A stretch of 61,001 nt of DNA from positions 1-61,001 of the forward strand of contig JAIXQH010000031.1 in the NCBI GenBank assembly GCA_027484055.1, read 5' to 3'. Source of the stretch: Verrucomicrobiaceae bacterium. GTDB taxonomy: Bacteria > Verrucomicrobiota > Verrucomicrobiia > Verrucomicrobiales > Akkermansiaceae. Below are positions 60,903 to 61,001 of this stretch, piece after piece. Numbering within the stretch: position 1 is the first letter of the stretch; each line of letters opens with the position of its first letter. The position numbers and the translations under genes are program-made. The notes below the pieces were generated by a model. The model was not told the DNA's origin and ran no database searches. It was given only the letters and a program-made list of their open reading frames with translations.

Positions 60903-61001
60903 CTAGTTCGCGATTCTTGCGAGCATTCGCTTGCTCATCGACAGGTAGATCATGGCTTCCGAGTGTTCAATCTTCACTTCATGATCCCGGATCAGTCGCC
61001 G
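60903..61001 (-). CDS. C-terminal end of a DDE transposase (IS5-like), cut by the window edge
   Basis: The last 32 codons read RRLIRDHEVKIEHSEAMIYL then SMSKRMLARIAN and TAG. The pattern R-L-(V/I)-R-D-x-E followed by S-E-A-M-I-Y-x-(S/A)-M is the usual C-terminus of IS5-type and related DDE transposases. The rest of the element lies beyond base 61001, so completeness, ends and target duplication cannot be judged. Confidence 0.75.
   Translation of the reverse strand, partial: RRLIRDHEVKIEHSEAMIYLSMSKRMLARIAN

Overview
The window looks like a piece of a Verrucomicrobiota chromosome (PVC superphylum), probably from a member of the Verrucomicrobiales. No single gene proves this. The evidence is the combination of a DUF1800/DUF1501 exported pair, a very large ThuA/PVC-type haem-binding dehydrogenase with a C-terminal CxxCH, PAS-AraC and Gfo/Idh/MocA neighbours, large TPR proteins around ExbB/ExbD motors, and weak Shine-Dalgarno use. 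Species is not inferable by eye.

Layout. 1-1.3 kb: a REP-associated tyrosine transposase (RAYT) split by an in-frame TAG, with a GGGACAGTCCC palindrome upstream. 1.6-7 kb: a U32 peptidase-like protein, then the translationally coupled DUF1800/DUF1501 pair. 7-20 kb: one long minus-strand block. Reading from its 5' end it encodes two TPR/secreted proteins, ExbB, ExbD, ExbD, a membrane-anchored alpha/alpha-toroid protein with a TonB-like N-terminus, a hairpin-rich gap, then ExbB, ExbD, another large TPR protein and arginine decarboxylase. 20-24.5 kb: an epimerase, a small membrane protein, a YugP-type zinc peptidase, PBP1C and a cytochrome b562-like protein. 24.9-25.3 kb: a 21-bp minisatellite followed by three REP-like hairpins. 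25.3-32.7 kb: housekeeping genes (L,D-transpeptidase, QueA, exonuclease III, RsmI, thioesterase, FabF, a spermidine synthase-like protein, a SprT-like protein). 32.8-43 kb: a huge M6-like protein with an altered zinc motif, an oxidoreductase, an AraC regulator, the ThuA/haem protein and an unknown secreted protein.

43-55.4 kb is an accessory region. It holds mostly small secreted or membrane proteins of unknown function, including a duplicated two-gene module, a TMEM43 homologue, a CASTOR/POLLUX-like channel, a transglutaminase-like protein and a very acidic calcium-binding-type protein. 55.5-61 kb: a thioesterase, a secreted protein with a degenerate Lon-type (S16) domain, a Whirly-like putative single-strand DNA-binding protein divergent from priA, and the C-terminal end of an IS-type transposase cut by the window edge.

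The candidates most likely to be new biology are: (1) the Ton-like motor cluster whose energy transducer appears to be fused to a squalene-cyclase-type toroid; (2) the Whirly-like protein paired with priA; (3) the secreted pseudo-Lon protein; (4) the minisatellite plus hairpin cluster; and (5) the duplicated secreted/membrane module. No rRNA, tRNA or CRISPR array was seen.
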